Source: Amycolatopsis albispora
GTDB taxonomy: Bacteria; Actinomycetota; Actinomycetes; Mycobacteriales; Pseudonocardiaceae
Direction of reading: 5' to 3'
DNA length: 64,000 nucleotides
Assembly (NCBI RefSeq): GCF_003312875.1
Contig: NZ_CP015163.1
Location: 7,316,001-7,380,000, forward strand
Numbering within the stretch: the stretch's first letter is position 1; each line of letters begins with the position of its first letter. Under the pieces are notes generated by a model that was given only the letters and a program-made list of their open reading frames with translations, made no database searches and was not told the origin of the DNA. The translations under genes were made by a program, and so were the position numbers. Of the stretch, positions 47,232 to 55,234 are shown piece after piece.

Positions 47232-47748
47232 ACGCGTCGTAGGTTTCGTGGTAGTCGACGGGGAAGCCGTCCGCGGTGAGGAACTGGTGGAGGCGCGCGG
47301 CCAGCTTGTCCTTCGCGGCACCGGCTTCCATCCAGGTGCTGACGGTGGCGGTCCAGTCGCCTTGGACGGAGTGCCGCCACGGTCGCAGGGTCCAGGTCAG
47401 CCGGAGGTGGCCGCCCGGCTCGTAGACGGCGCCGATCCGCAGATCGCGATCGGAGTTGACCCAGTGGCGCGTGCCTTCCCAGCCGCGGAAGTCGAGGCCG
47501 TCGAGGAACCGGGCCAGCTCCCGGCCGGTGACGAAGTTGGTGACGTCTTCCAGGCGGGCGTCGAGTCCGGGGGCGCTCGCCCGCACGATGAAGAGCAGCT
47601 GGGGCGAGGTGCCCGACGTGGCGTGCCGTTCCGCGAACCGCACCGACGCCGCCGGGTGGCGCTCGCAGCGGATCACCACTTCTTCGTCGTCCAGGCAGCT
47701 CGCCTCGCGGTCCGGGGAGAGCCAGTCATGGGCGCAATTCGCAGGCAT
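47224..47748 (-). CDS. DUF6228-like protein
   Basis: A 174-residue cytosolic protein of mixed alpha/beta character. The stretch DFRGWEGTRHWVNSDRDLRI, followed by a beta-rich LRLTWTLRPW segment, resembles the DUF6228 family, with moderate confidence. The function is unknown. ATG 47748 was preferred over ATG 47778 because the fold signal begins soon after it. The start faces the imuA' SOS box, 82 bases away. Confidence 0.65.
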   Translation of the reverse strand: MPANCAHDWLSPDREASCLDDEEVVIRCERHPAASVRFAERHATSGTSPQLLFIVRASAPGLDARLEDVTNFVTGRELARFLDGLDFRGWEGTRHWVNSDRDLRIGAVYEPGGHLRLTWTLRPWRHSVQGDWTATVSTWMEAGAAKDKLAARLHQFLTADGFPVDYHETYDAFS

Positions 47749-47829
47749 GCCAACGAAGTTACCCGCGCCATCACCCACCAGGGTGGCCCGCGGTTGACAT
47801 GATCCCCGGCTCCTGTTTGACTGGAGCTA

Positions 47830-47845
47830 TCGAACAAACGTTCGA
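47830..47845. promoter_or_regulatory. LexA (SOS) box of the mutasome operon
   Basis: TCGAACAAACGTTCGA is a perfect match to the actinobacterial SOS consensus TCGAAC-N4-GTTCGA. It lies 98 bases before the imuA' start. Confidence 0.93.
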
Positions 47846-47942
47846 GAGGTGACCGCCTTCCCCGCGGTGACGATGGCATGGCGCTCGTGTTGCCAAGAGC
47901 ACGGGTGTGGTTCGCGACGTCGTTGGGTGGAGGAGGTGACCG

Positions 47943-49409
47943 GTGCCGGTTGGTGCGACCGTCTCGCCGTCACCAGCTCCGCCCGCTCCGCTGGCGCGGC
48001 TGGCGGCGTTGCCGGGGGTCAGCACGGCGAGTGGGGTGGCGGCGGCCGCCCGGCAGGCTCAGGTGACGGGAAAGGTGCTGCCCGTCCTGCCCGAGCTGGC
48101 CGGACTGCTGCCCGCCGGTGGGCTGCGACGTGGTGGCACGGTCGCGGTGCACGGCTCCGCCTCGCTGTTGCTGGCCCTGCTTGCCGAAGCCACCTCGCGG
48201 GGTTCCTGGGCGGCTGTGGTGGGTGTACCCGAGCTCGGCGTTGTGGCGGCGCATGAGCTCGGGGTCGCGGTGGACCGTCTCGCGCTGGTCAACCGGCCGG
48301 GAATGGAGTTCGGCGCGGTCACGGCCGCTCTGCTGGACGGGATGGACCTGGTGGCCGTGGGCGGCGCGGGCGGTGGCGCCCGCGGTGCCGGTCCATCCCG
48401 TTCCCAGCAACTGGCGCGCCGGTTGTCGGCACGGGCCCGCAGTCGGGGTGCGGTCCTGCTGTCACTGGGACCTTGGCCGGGGGCCGAGGTGGAACTGCAC
48501 TGCGAGGCGGTGGCCTGGCAGGGATTGATGGGGTCGGGAAAGGGGTTTCTGCGCGGTGCCGAACTGAGCGTGCGGACCGGCGGCCGGGGGGCCGCCGCAC
48601 GCCCGGCGCAGGCACACCTGGTCCTGCCACAAGAACAGCCCACACCGGAACGGCGCCCAGTACGCGAAGTACCCGAGCCCACCTCGCCGCACCCGATGCA
48701 GGAGCTGGCTGGGCACGCGTCGCCGCGCCCGATGCAGGAGTTGCCCGAGCACGCCCAGCCACGGTTGGTGGCCGAGTCGCCTGGGCACGCCTCGCCGCGC
48801 CCGATGCAGGAGTTGCCCGAGCACGCCCAGCCACGGTTGGTGGCCGAGTCGCCTGGGCACGCCTCGCCGCGCCCGATGCAGGAGCTGCCCGAGCACGCCC
48901 AACCACGGCCGGTGGCCGAGTTGTCTGGGCACGCCCAGCCACGCCCGATGCAGGAGGCGCCTGGGCACGCCTCGCCGCAGCCGGTGGCCGAGCATGCCGG
49001 GTCTGCTTCGCGGTCGGCGGGCGAGTTGCTTGTGCCTGCGGCGGGGGCGGATCGGCGTTCGGTGCCTGAGCACGACGCGCCCGGCCCGCGGCCGGTGTCC
49101 GAGGTGGCTGAGCCTGCCGGGGCTGGCCCGCGGTCGGTGCCCGAGGCGTCCGAGTACGTCGGGGCTGGTCCGCGGTCGGCGGGTGAGTTGCTCGCGCCTG
49201 CGGCGGCGGAGCAGCGTTCGGTGCCTGAGCGCGCTCGGCCGGTGCCGGAGGTGGCTGAGTACGCCGTGTCTGGTCAGTGGTCGGTGCGCGAGGTGGCTGA
49301 GCATGCCGCGCCCGGGCCGTGGTCGGCGCGGGAGTTGTTGGCGCATGCCGCGCCGGACGAGTGGCCGGACTACGAGCAGGCCGCGCTCCGGGAGGTGGCC
49401 GGTGCGTGA
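47943..49409 (+). CDS. imuA': ImuA' mutasome protein with repeat-rich C-terminal extension
   Basis: A 488-residue RecA-like accessory protein for DnaE2-dependent damage-induced mutagenesis. Residues about 1-215 are the ImuA' core (LPVLPELAGLLPAGGLRRGG, VAVHGSASLLLALLAEATSR, AVLLSLGPWPGAEVELHCEA), close to the full length of mycobacterial ImuA'. The remaining 270 residues are Pro/Glu/Ala-rich and include 72-bp repeats encoding HASPRPMQELPEHAQPRLVA. GTG 47943 follows GGAGGAGGT. The operon continues with imuB, a 47-residue ORF and dnaE2, under the SOS box at 47830. Confidence 0.9.
   Translation: MPVGATVSPSPAPPAPLARLAALPGVSTASGVAAAARQAQVTGKVLPVLPELAGLLPAGGLRRGGTVAVHGSASLLLALLAEATSRGSWAAVVGVPELGVVAAHELGVAVDRLALVNRPGMEFGAVTAALLDGMDLVAVGGAGGGARGAGPSRSQQLARRLSARARSRGAVLLSLGPWPGAEVELHCEAVAWQGLMGSGKGFLRGAELSVRTGGRGAAARPAQAHLVLPQEQPTPERRPVREVPEPTSPHPMQELAGHASPRPMQELPEHAQPRLVAESPGHASPRPMQELPEHAQPRLVAESPGHASPRPMQELPEHAQPRPVAELSGHAQPRPMQEAPGHASPQPVAEHAGSASRSAGELLVPAAGADRRSVPEHDAPGPRPVSEVAEPAGAGPRSVPEASEYVGAGPRSAGELLAPAAAEQRSVPERARPVPEVAEYAVSGQWSVREVAEHAAPGPWSARELLAHAAPDEWPDYEQAALREVAGA
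48711..48998 (+). repeat. 72-bp tandem repeat in imuA'
   Basis: Units start at 48711, 48783, 48855 and 48927. The first two differ by about one base; the fourth is degenerate. The 24-residue unit is HASPRPMQELPEHAQPRLVA plus four residues. Confidence 0.93.
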
Positions 49410-49456
49410 GCTGCTGCAACACGCCGTCTCCCGGCGGCAGCCGAGGCCAGCCGCCT

Positions 49457-49511
49457 GGACACAAAAGTCACATTCGGGGCGGAATCCGCCCCCAAAGCCA
49501 CATTCGTGTCC
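49457..49511. repeat. MITE-like 55-base element between imuA' and imuB
   Basis: Terminal inverted repeats GGACAC (49457-49462) and GTGTCC (49506-49511) enclose two direct copies of CACATTCG (49469, 49499) and a central palindrome GGGGCGGAATCCGCCCC (49476-49492). It lies in the only untranslated gap of the operon. Confidence 0.55.
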
Positions 49512-49520
49512 GGGGCCCCT

Positions 49521-51071
49521 ATGAGTAGCGGCGCACCGCGGACGTTGGTGCTCTGGTGCCCCGACTGGCCCGTGGTGGCGGCCTGCGCGGCGGAATCAGT
49601 ACCCCCGGACCGGCCCGCGGCCGTCTTCTCCGGCAACCGCGTGGTCGCCTGCTCCGCCCTGGCCCGCGCGGACGGCGTGCGCCGCGGCATGCGGCGGCGT
49701 GATGCGCAGTCGCGGTGTCCGGAGCTGGTGGTGTTCGGCGTGGAACCGGAGCGCGACGCCCGGTTCTTCGAGGAGGTCGCCGTCGCGGTCGAGGAGTTGG
49801 TGGTCGGGGTCGAGGTGGTGCGGCCGGGCATCGTGGCCATGCCGGTCACCGGCGCGGCGGGCTACTTCGGCGGCGAGGCGCGGCTGGCCGAACTCCTCGT
49901 GGACCAGGTGGCCGCCCGCGCGGGCGTGGAGTGCCAGGTGGGCATCGCGGACGGGCTGTTCGCGGCCACCCTCGCCGCGCACCGGGCGGCGCTGGTGGAG
50001 CCCGGCGCCACCGCGGCCTTCCTGGCCCCGCTGGACATCCGGGTTCTCGACCAGCCGGGCGCGGACCGCGCCGACCTGGTCGACCTGCTGCGCCGCCTCG
50101 GCCTGCGCACGCTGGGCGCCTTCGCGGCCCTGACCACCCGCGAGGTGCTCAGCCGCTTCGGGGCGGACGGGGAGATCGCGCACCGGCTCGCCGCCGGGCG
50201 GTCCGAGCGGCCGCCGGTCCGGCGCCGCCCGCCGCCGGAACTGACCGTGACCAAGGAGTTCGACCCGCCACTGGACCGGGTGGACGTGGCGGCGTTCATG
50301 GCCAAGACCATGGCCGCCGGGTTCCAGGCCGGGCTGACCGCCTGGGGGCTGGCCTGCACCCGGCTGGGCGTGCACGCCCGTACCGGGAACGGCCAGGAGA
50401 TGTCGCGGATCTGGCGGTGCGCCGAACCGCTCGACGAGCAAGGCGTCGCCGACCGGGTGCGCTGGCAGTTCGAGGGCTGGCTGAAGGGCACCCCCGAATC
50501 CCGTCCGACGGCGGGCGTGGTCCAGCTGCGGCTGGTGCCGGAGGAAACCGTCGAGGGCCGGTCGCTGCAGCTCGGCCTGGTCGGCACCGAGCAGCAGCTC
50601 GCCGACGAACGGGCCGCGCAGGCGATGGTGCACGTCCAGGGCCTGCTCGGGCCGGAAGCCGTGGTCACCCCCGTGCTCGACGGCGGCCGCGGCCCGGCCG
50701 AGCGGGTGCGGCTGGTGCCGTGGGGTGAGCGCCGGGTGCCCGCGCGCCTGCCCGAAGCACGCTGGGACGGGCGGCTGCCGATGCCCGCGACGGTGTTCCC
50801 CGAGCCGCCGCCGGCGCGGGTGTTCGACCCGAGCGGGACCGAACTGCGGATCACCGAGCGTTACCAGCTCAGCGGGCCACCGGCCGCGGTGGTGGTGAAC
50901 GGCGGGCCCGCGCACACCGTGCGCGACTGGGCGGGGCCGTGGCGGGCCAGGCACGGCCGGTCGGACCGGATGCGGCTGCAGGTGGTGCTCGACGGGAAAC
51001 CTGCCAGGGCGCTGCTGCTGGCCCGCGCGCTCGACCATCCGATGTGGACAGTGGAAGGGGAGTACGGCTAG
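49521..51071 (+). CDS. imuB: ImuB, catalytically inactive Y-family polymerase-like mutasome hub
   Basis: A 516-residue protein that links ImuA' and DnaE2 to the sliding clamp in mycobacteria. The Y-family core starts RTLVLWCPDWPVVAACAAES, with fingers/thumb features such as LRRLGLRTLGAFAALTTREV. The usual catalytic acidic cluster is not evident. A beta-clamp-like motif, QLGLVG, begins at Gln350, where mycobacterial ImuB has QLPLWG. ATG 49521 matches the family start. The stop TAG shares its last base with the GTG of the next small ORF. Confidence 0.93.
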   Translation: MSSGAPRTLVLWCPDWPVVAACAAESVPPDRPAAVFSGNRVVACSALARADGVRRGMRRRDAQSRCPELVVFGVEPERDARFFEEVAVAVEELVVGVEVVRPGIVAMPVTGAAGYFGGEARLAELLVDQVAARAGVECQVGIADGLFAATLAAHRAALVEPGATAAFLAPLDIRVLDQPGADRADLVDLLRRLGLRTLGAFAALTTREVLSRFGADGEIAHRLAAGRSERPPVRRRPPPELTVTKEFDPPLDRVDVAAFMAKTMAAGFQAGLTAWGLACTRLGVHARTGNGQEMSRIWRCAEPLDEQGVADRVRWQFEGWLKGTPESRPTAGVVQLRLVPEETVEGRSLQLGLVGTEQQLADERAAQAMVHVQGLLGPEAVVTPVLDGGRGPAERVRLVPWGERRVPARLPEARWDGRLPMPATVFPEPPPARVFDPSGTELRITERYQLSGPPAAVVVNGGPAHTVRDWAGPWRARHGRSDRMRLQVVLDGKPARALLLARALDHPMWTVEGEYG

Positions 51072-51214
51072 TGAGCGATCAGGAGTACCTGCGGCGCGTG
51101 CGTGAATGGCTGCGGGCGGAGCTGGGCGGGGCGCCGGCCGAGGTGGACGGCATCGAGCTGGACCTGTCCGCGTTGATCCCGCACCAGCGCACCGGCGAGC
51201 ACCAGTACGGCTGA
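51071..51214 (+). CDS. 47-residue ORF between imuB and dnaE2
   Basis: A small frame fully coupled on both sides: its GTG overlaps the imuB stop (TAGTG) and its stop overlaps the dnaE2 start (TGATG). The product starts VSDQEYLRRVREWLRAELGG, an amphipathic helix, then has EVDGIELDLSALIPHQRTG. It has charged ends and no membrane segment or Cys. The tight overlaps argue that it is translated. I recognise no family. It may be a small mutasome subunit or a coupling leader for dnaE2. Confidence 0.7.
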   Translation: MSDQEYLRRVREWLRAELGGAPAEVDGIELDLSALIPHQRTGEHQYG

Positions 51215-54200
51215 TGAGCTGGAACAACCCCCCGGTCCGGTGGCAGGACCTGGAACGCGAGCTGTCCGGGCAGCCGATCCCGCCCGAGTCCGAACGGGAC
51301 GGCAACGACAGCCCGGCCTGGACGCGGCGGCGTGACGGCTACACCCGGCCGCCGGATCTGCGGTCCCTGCGTGGTGACGACCAGACCGGTGCCGGGTTCC
51401 GCGTGCCGTACGCCGAGCTGCACTGCCATTCGAACTTCAGCTTCCTCGACGGCGCCAGCCATCCGGAGGAACTGGTGGAGGAGGCGGTGCGGCTGGGCCT
51501 GGACGCGCTCGCGCTCACCGATCGCGACGGCATGTACGGCGTGGTGCGCTTCGCCGAAGCCGCCGGGGATCTGGGGCTGCGCACGGTGTTCGGCACCGAG
51601 CTGAGCCTCGGGCTGAGCGGGCCGCAGAACGGCGTGCCCGATCCCGAGGGTGAGCACCTGCTGCTGCTCGCCTACCAGCAGGAGGGGTACGGCCGCCTGT
51701 GCCGGGCGATCACGCGCGGCCAGCTCGAAGGACCTCAGTCGGAGAAGGGCCGGCCGGTCTACGACCTCGAATCGATCGCGGCCGACACGGCCGGGAAGTG
51801 CGTGGTGCTCACCGGCGGCCGCCGCGGCGGGGTGCGGCGCGCACTGGCCGACGGCGGGTTCGACGCGGCCAAGGCCCGGCTCGACCAGCTGGTCGCGCTG
51901 TTCGGCCGTGAACACGTGGTGGCGGAGCTGATTTCCCACGGCGAGCCGATGGACGACCACAACAACGACGCCGTCCGCGACCTGGCGGACCACTTCGGAC
52001 TGCCGACGGTCGCCACCGGCGGGGTGCACTACGCGACCCCGCGGCGCGGGCGGCGCCTGGCCGCCGGGCTCGCCGCGATCCGCGCCCACCGCAGCATCGA
52101 GGAGATGGAGGGCTGGCTGCCCGCCGCGGACAACGCGTTCCTGCGCTCGGGCGCGGAAATGGCGGAGATCTTCTCCCGCTACCCGGGCGCGGTGCAGCGC
52201 GCGGCGTTGCTGGGCACCGAATGCGCCTTCGACCTCAGCCTGGTGGCACCATCGCTGCCGCCGTTCGACGTGCCCGACGGGTACACCGAGGCCGACTACC
52301 TGCGCGAGAAGGTGATGGAGGGCGCGGCGTACTGGTACGAGGGCAACGACGCCGCGTACCGGCAGCTCGAGCACGAGCTGCGGATCATCGAAGAACTCGG
52401 CTTCCCCGGTTACTTCCTGATCGTCTGGGAGATCGTGGACTTCTGCCGGAGGAACAACATCTACTGCCAGGGCCGCGGTTCGGCGGCGAACTCCGCGGTC
52501 TGCTTCGCGCTGGGCATCACCAACGTCGACTCGGTGAAGTGGAAGCTGCTGTTCGAGCGCTTCCTCGCCCCGGACCGCGACGGTTATCCCGACATCGACC
52601 TGGACATCGAATCCGGCAGGCGGGAGGAGGTGATCCAGCACGTCTACGAGAAGTACGGCAGGCTGCACACCGCCCAGGTGGCGAACGTGATCACCTACCG
52701 TTCGCGCTCGGCCGTGCGTGACGCCGCCCGCGCGCTCGGGTATTCGCCGGGCCAGCAGGACGCGTGGAGCAAGCAGCTCGACCGCTGGGGCCCGCTCAAG
52801 TCCACAAAGGACGATCACGACCACGACATCCCGGACGAGGTGCTGGAGCTGGCCGACGACCTGGAGGGCTTCCCGCGGCACCTGGGCATCCACTCCGGCG
52901 GCATGGTGATCTGCGACCGCCCGGTGAGCGAGGTGTGCCCGATCGAATGGGCGCGCATGGCCAAGCGCAGCGTGCTGCAGTGGGAGAAGGACGACTGCGC
53001 CACGGTCGGGCTGGTCAAGTTCGACCTGCTCGGCCTCGGCATGCTCTCCGCGCTGCACCACATGGTCGACCTGGTCGCCGAGCACGAAGGCGTCACCGTC
53101 GAACTGGGCTCGCTGGACCTGGAGGACGAGAACGTCTACGAAATGCTCCAGCGCGCCGACGCGATCGGGGTGTTCCAGGTGGAGAGCCGCGCGCAGCTGG
53201 CCACGTTGCCGCGCCTGGCCCCGCGCAAGTTCTACGACCTGGCGGTCGAGGTCGCGCTGATCCGGCCCGGCCCCATCCAGGGCGGCTCGGTGCACCCGTT
53301 CATCCGCCGCTACACCGGCAAGGAGGACTGGGACTTCGACCACCCGCTGCTGGCGAACGCGCTGGGCAAAACCTACGGGGTGCCGCTGTTCCAGGAGCAG
53401 ATGATGCAGATCGCGCTGGACGTGGCCGGGTTCACCGCCGCCGAGGCCGACCAGCTGCGGCACGCGATGGGGTCGAAGCGCTCGCACAAGCGGATGGAAC
53501 AGCTGCGGCAGCGGTTCTACGACGGTGCCGAGGCCAAGGGCGTCGAGCGCGAGCTGGCCGCGCGCATCTTCGCCAAGCTGCAGGCGTTCGCGAACTTCGG
53601 CTTCCCGGAAAGCCACGCGCTGAGCTTCGCCTACCTGGTCTTCGCCAGCGCGTACTTCAAGCGGTACCACCCGGCGGCGTTCTGCGCGGCGTTGCTGCGT
53701 GCGCAGCCGATGGGGTTCTACTCCCCGCAGTCGCTGGTCGCCGACGCGCGGCGGCACGGGGTGGTGGTGCGCGGTCCCGACGTGAACGCCAGCGACTGGC
53801 AGGCCGGGCTGGAGCCGGTCGGCGGTGGTGAGCCGGGCAACGCCGTGCGTACCGGGCTGGCGGTGGTCCGGAACATCGGCGAGGAGCTGGCGAAGGAACT
53901 GGTCGCCGAACGCGAGCGCGGTGGGCCGTACGCGGACATGACCGACGTCGCCCGCCGGGTCAGGCTGACCACCCCGCAGGTGGAGGCGCTGGCCACGGCC
54001 GGTGCGTTCGGCTGCTTCGAGGCGGATCGGCGCAAGGCTCTCTGGGCCGCGGGCGCGGTGGCCGGCGAACGCCCGGAGAAGCTGCCGGGCAGCGCGGTGG
54101 GCGTGGCCGCTCCCGCGCTGCCCGGTATGGACGACGTGGAGCTGGCGGTCGCGGACGTGTGGGCCACCGGGATGTCACCGGACAGCTTCCCGACGCAGTT

Positions 54201-54540
54201 CGTCCGCGAACAGCTCGACGCGCTCGGTGCGCTTTCCGCCGAGGCGCTGTACGGCGTCGAGCACGGCACGCGGGTGCTCGCCGGTGGTGCGGTCACCCAC
54301 CGCCAGCGCCCGGCCACCGCCGGCGGCATCACCTTCATCAATCTGGAGGACGAAACGGGCATGATCAACGTGGTCTGCTCGGCCGGGCTGTGGCGCCGGT
54401 ACCACCGGGTGGCCCGCGACAGCCCGGCGTTGCTGGTGCGCGGGGTGGTCGAGCGCGCGGACGGGGTGGTCAACCTGATCGCCGATCGCCTGCAGCGGCT
54501 GCAGTTGCGCATTCCCGCGAAGTCCAGGGATTTCCGGTGA
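51214..54540 (+). CDS. dnaE2: Error-prone DNA polymerase III alpha subunit DnaE2
   Basis: A 1108-residue C-family polymerase for translesion synthesis under SOS control. The PHP domain begins YAELHCHSNFSFLDGASHPE at about 67. The palm has the catalytic acids in DGYPDIDLDIESGRR near 462. The thumb/fingers include FQEQMMQIALDVAGFTAAEA and ANFGFPESHALSFAYLVFAS, and a C-terminal OB fold covers about 990-1090. ATG 51214 is fixed by the TGATG overlap; longer frames run into imuB. It ends shortly before a pentapeptide-repeat gene. Confidence 0.96.
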   Translation: MSWNNPPVRWQDLERELSGQPIPPESERDGNDSPAWTRRRDGYTRPPDLRSLRGDDQTGAGFRVPYAELHCHSNFSFLDGASHPEELVEEAVRLGLDALALTDRDGMYGVVRFAEAAGDLGLRTVFGTELSLGLSGPQNGVPDPEGEHLLLLAYQQEGYGRLCRAITRGQLEGPQSEKGRPVYDLESIAADTAGKCVVLTGGRRGGVRRALADGGFDAAKARLDQLVALFGREHVVAELISHGEPMDDHNNDAVRDLADHFGLPTVATGGVHYATPRRGRRLAAGLAAIRAHRSIEEMEGWLPAADNAFLRSGAEMAEIFSRYPGAVQRAALLGTECAFDLSLVAPSLPPFDVPDGYTEADYLREKVMEGAAYWYEGNDAAYRQLEHELRIIEELGFPGYFLIVWEIVDFCRRNNIYCQGRGSAANSAVCFALGITNVDSVKWKLLFERFLAPDRDGYPDIDLDIESGRREEVIQHVYEKYGRLHTAQVANVITYRSRSAVRDAARALGYSPGQQDAWSKQLDRWGPLKSTKDDHDHDIPDEVLELADDLEGFPRHLGIHSGGMVICDRPVSEVCPIEWARMAKRSVLQWEKDDCATVGLVKFDLLGLGMLSALHHMVDLVAEHEGVTVELGSLDLEDENVYEMLQRADAIGVFQVESRAQLATLPRLAPRKFYDLAVEVALIRPGPIQGGSVHPFIRRYTGKEDWDFDHPLLANALGKTYGVPLFQEQMMQIALDVAGFTAAEADQLRHAMGSKRSHKRMEQLRQRFYDGAEAKGVERELAARIFAKLQAFANFGFPESHALSFAYLVFASAYFKRYHPAAFCAALLRAQPMGFYSPQSLVADARRHGVVVRGPDVNASDWQAGLEPVGGGEPGNAVRTGLAVVRNIGEELAKELVAERERGGPYADMTDVARRVRLTTPQVEALATAGAFGCFEADRRKALWAAGAVAGERPEKLPGSAVGVAAPALPGMDDVELAVADVWATGMSPDSFPTQFVREQLDALGALSAEALYGVEHGTRVLAGGAVTHRQRPATAGGITFINLEDETGMINVVCSAGLWRRYHRVARDSPALLVRGVVERADGVVNLIADRLQRLQLRIPAKSRDFR

Positions 54541-54587
54541 GGTCGGCCGCGGGCCGCGCCGGCGGCGCGGTCTGCGAAGCTGGGCCG

Positions 54588-55184
54588 GTGGATGCGGAAA
54601 CGGAAACCGGTGAGGACTATCGAGACGCCGTGCTGCCCGGCGCGAAGTGGGAGCGCCGCCGCTTCGTCGGCTGCGACTTCACCGAGGCCGATCTCCGCGG
54701 CCTGGTGACGCAGGGCTGCACCTTCGACGAATGCGATTTCACCAAGGCGGACCTCGGGGAATCCCGGCACACCGCGTCGGCGTTCCGCTCGTGCGTGTTC
54801 GACCGCACGGTGCTCGCGGACACCGCCTGGGAGAGCTGCTCGCTGCTCGGCTCGTCGTTCACCCAGTGCCGGATGCGGCCGATTTCCTTGCGGGAGTGCG
54901 ATTTCACCCTCGCGTCGCTCGGTGGCGCGCGGCTTTCGAAGACCACGCTCGCCGGATTGCGCTTCCGTGAAGCCAACTTCGTCGACGCCGACCTCACCGG
55001 AGTCGACCTGTCCGGTGCGGACCTGTCCGGCGCCCGGCTGTCCGGCGCGAAGCTGGAGGGCGCCGATCTGCGTGGCGCCAAGCTCGAAGCCCGCGAACTC
55101 CGGCAGGCGAACCTCGCCGGGGCGCGGGTGGACATGGAGACCGCGCTCGCCTTCGCCGCCGCGCACGGCCTGCTGGTGAGCTGA
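54588..55184 (+). CDS. Pentapeptide-repeat protein
   Basis: A 198-residue protein of A(D/N)LxX repeats forming a right-handed quadrilateral helix. Typical units run through FVGCDFTEADLRGLVTQGCT and VDLSGADLSGARLSGAKLEG. A short helical C-terminus (MDMETALAFAAAHGLLV-like) follows. Some relatives mimic DNA and protect gyrase (MfpA, Qnr), but this is not shown here. GTG 54588 was chosen as the first start downstream of dnaE2. It may be cotranscribed with the mutasome operon, 47 bases away. Confidence 0.9.
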   Translation: MDAETETGEDYRDAVLPGAKWERRRFVGCDFTEADLRGLVTQGCTFDECDFTKADLGESRHTASAFRSCVFDRTVLADTAWESCSLLGSSFTQCRMRPISLRECDFTLASLGGARLSKTTLAGLRFREANFVDADLTGVDLSGADLSGARLSGAKLEGADLRGAKLEARELRQANLAGARVDMETALAFAAAHGLLVS

Positions 55185-55192
55185 GCCCTCAA

Positions 55193-55229
55193 AAAAAGGG
55201 GCGCTCCCGTTGCGGGAACGCCCCTTTTT
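55193..55229. terminator. Bidirectional terminator
   Basis: AAAAAGGGGCG (55193-55203) and CGCCCCTTTTT (55219-55229) pair, with an inner TCCCG/CGGGA stem. It separates the convergent pentapeptide-repeat and TNT-domain genes. Confidence 0.93.
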
Positions 55230-55234
55230 CCGGC

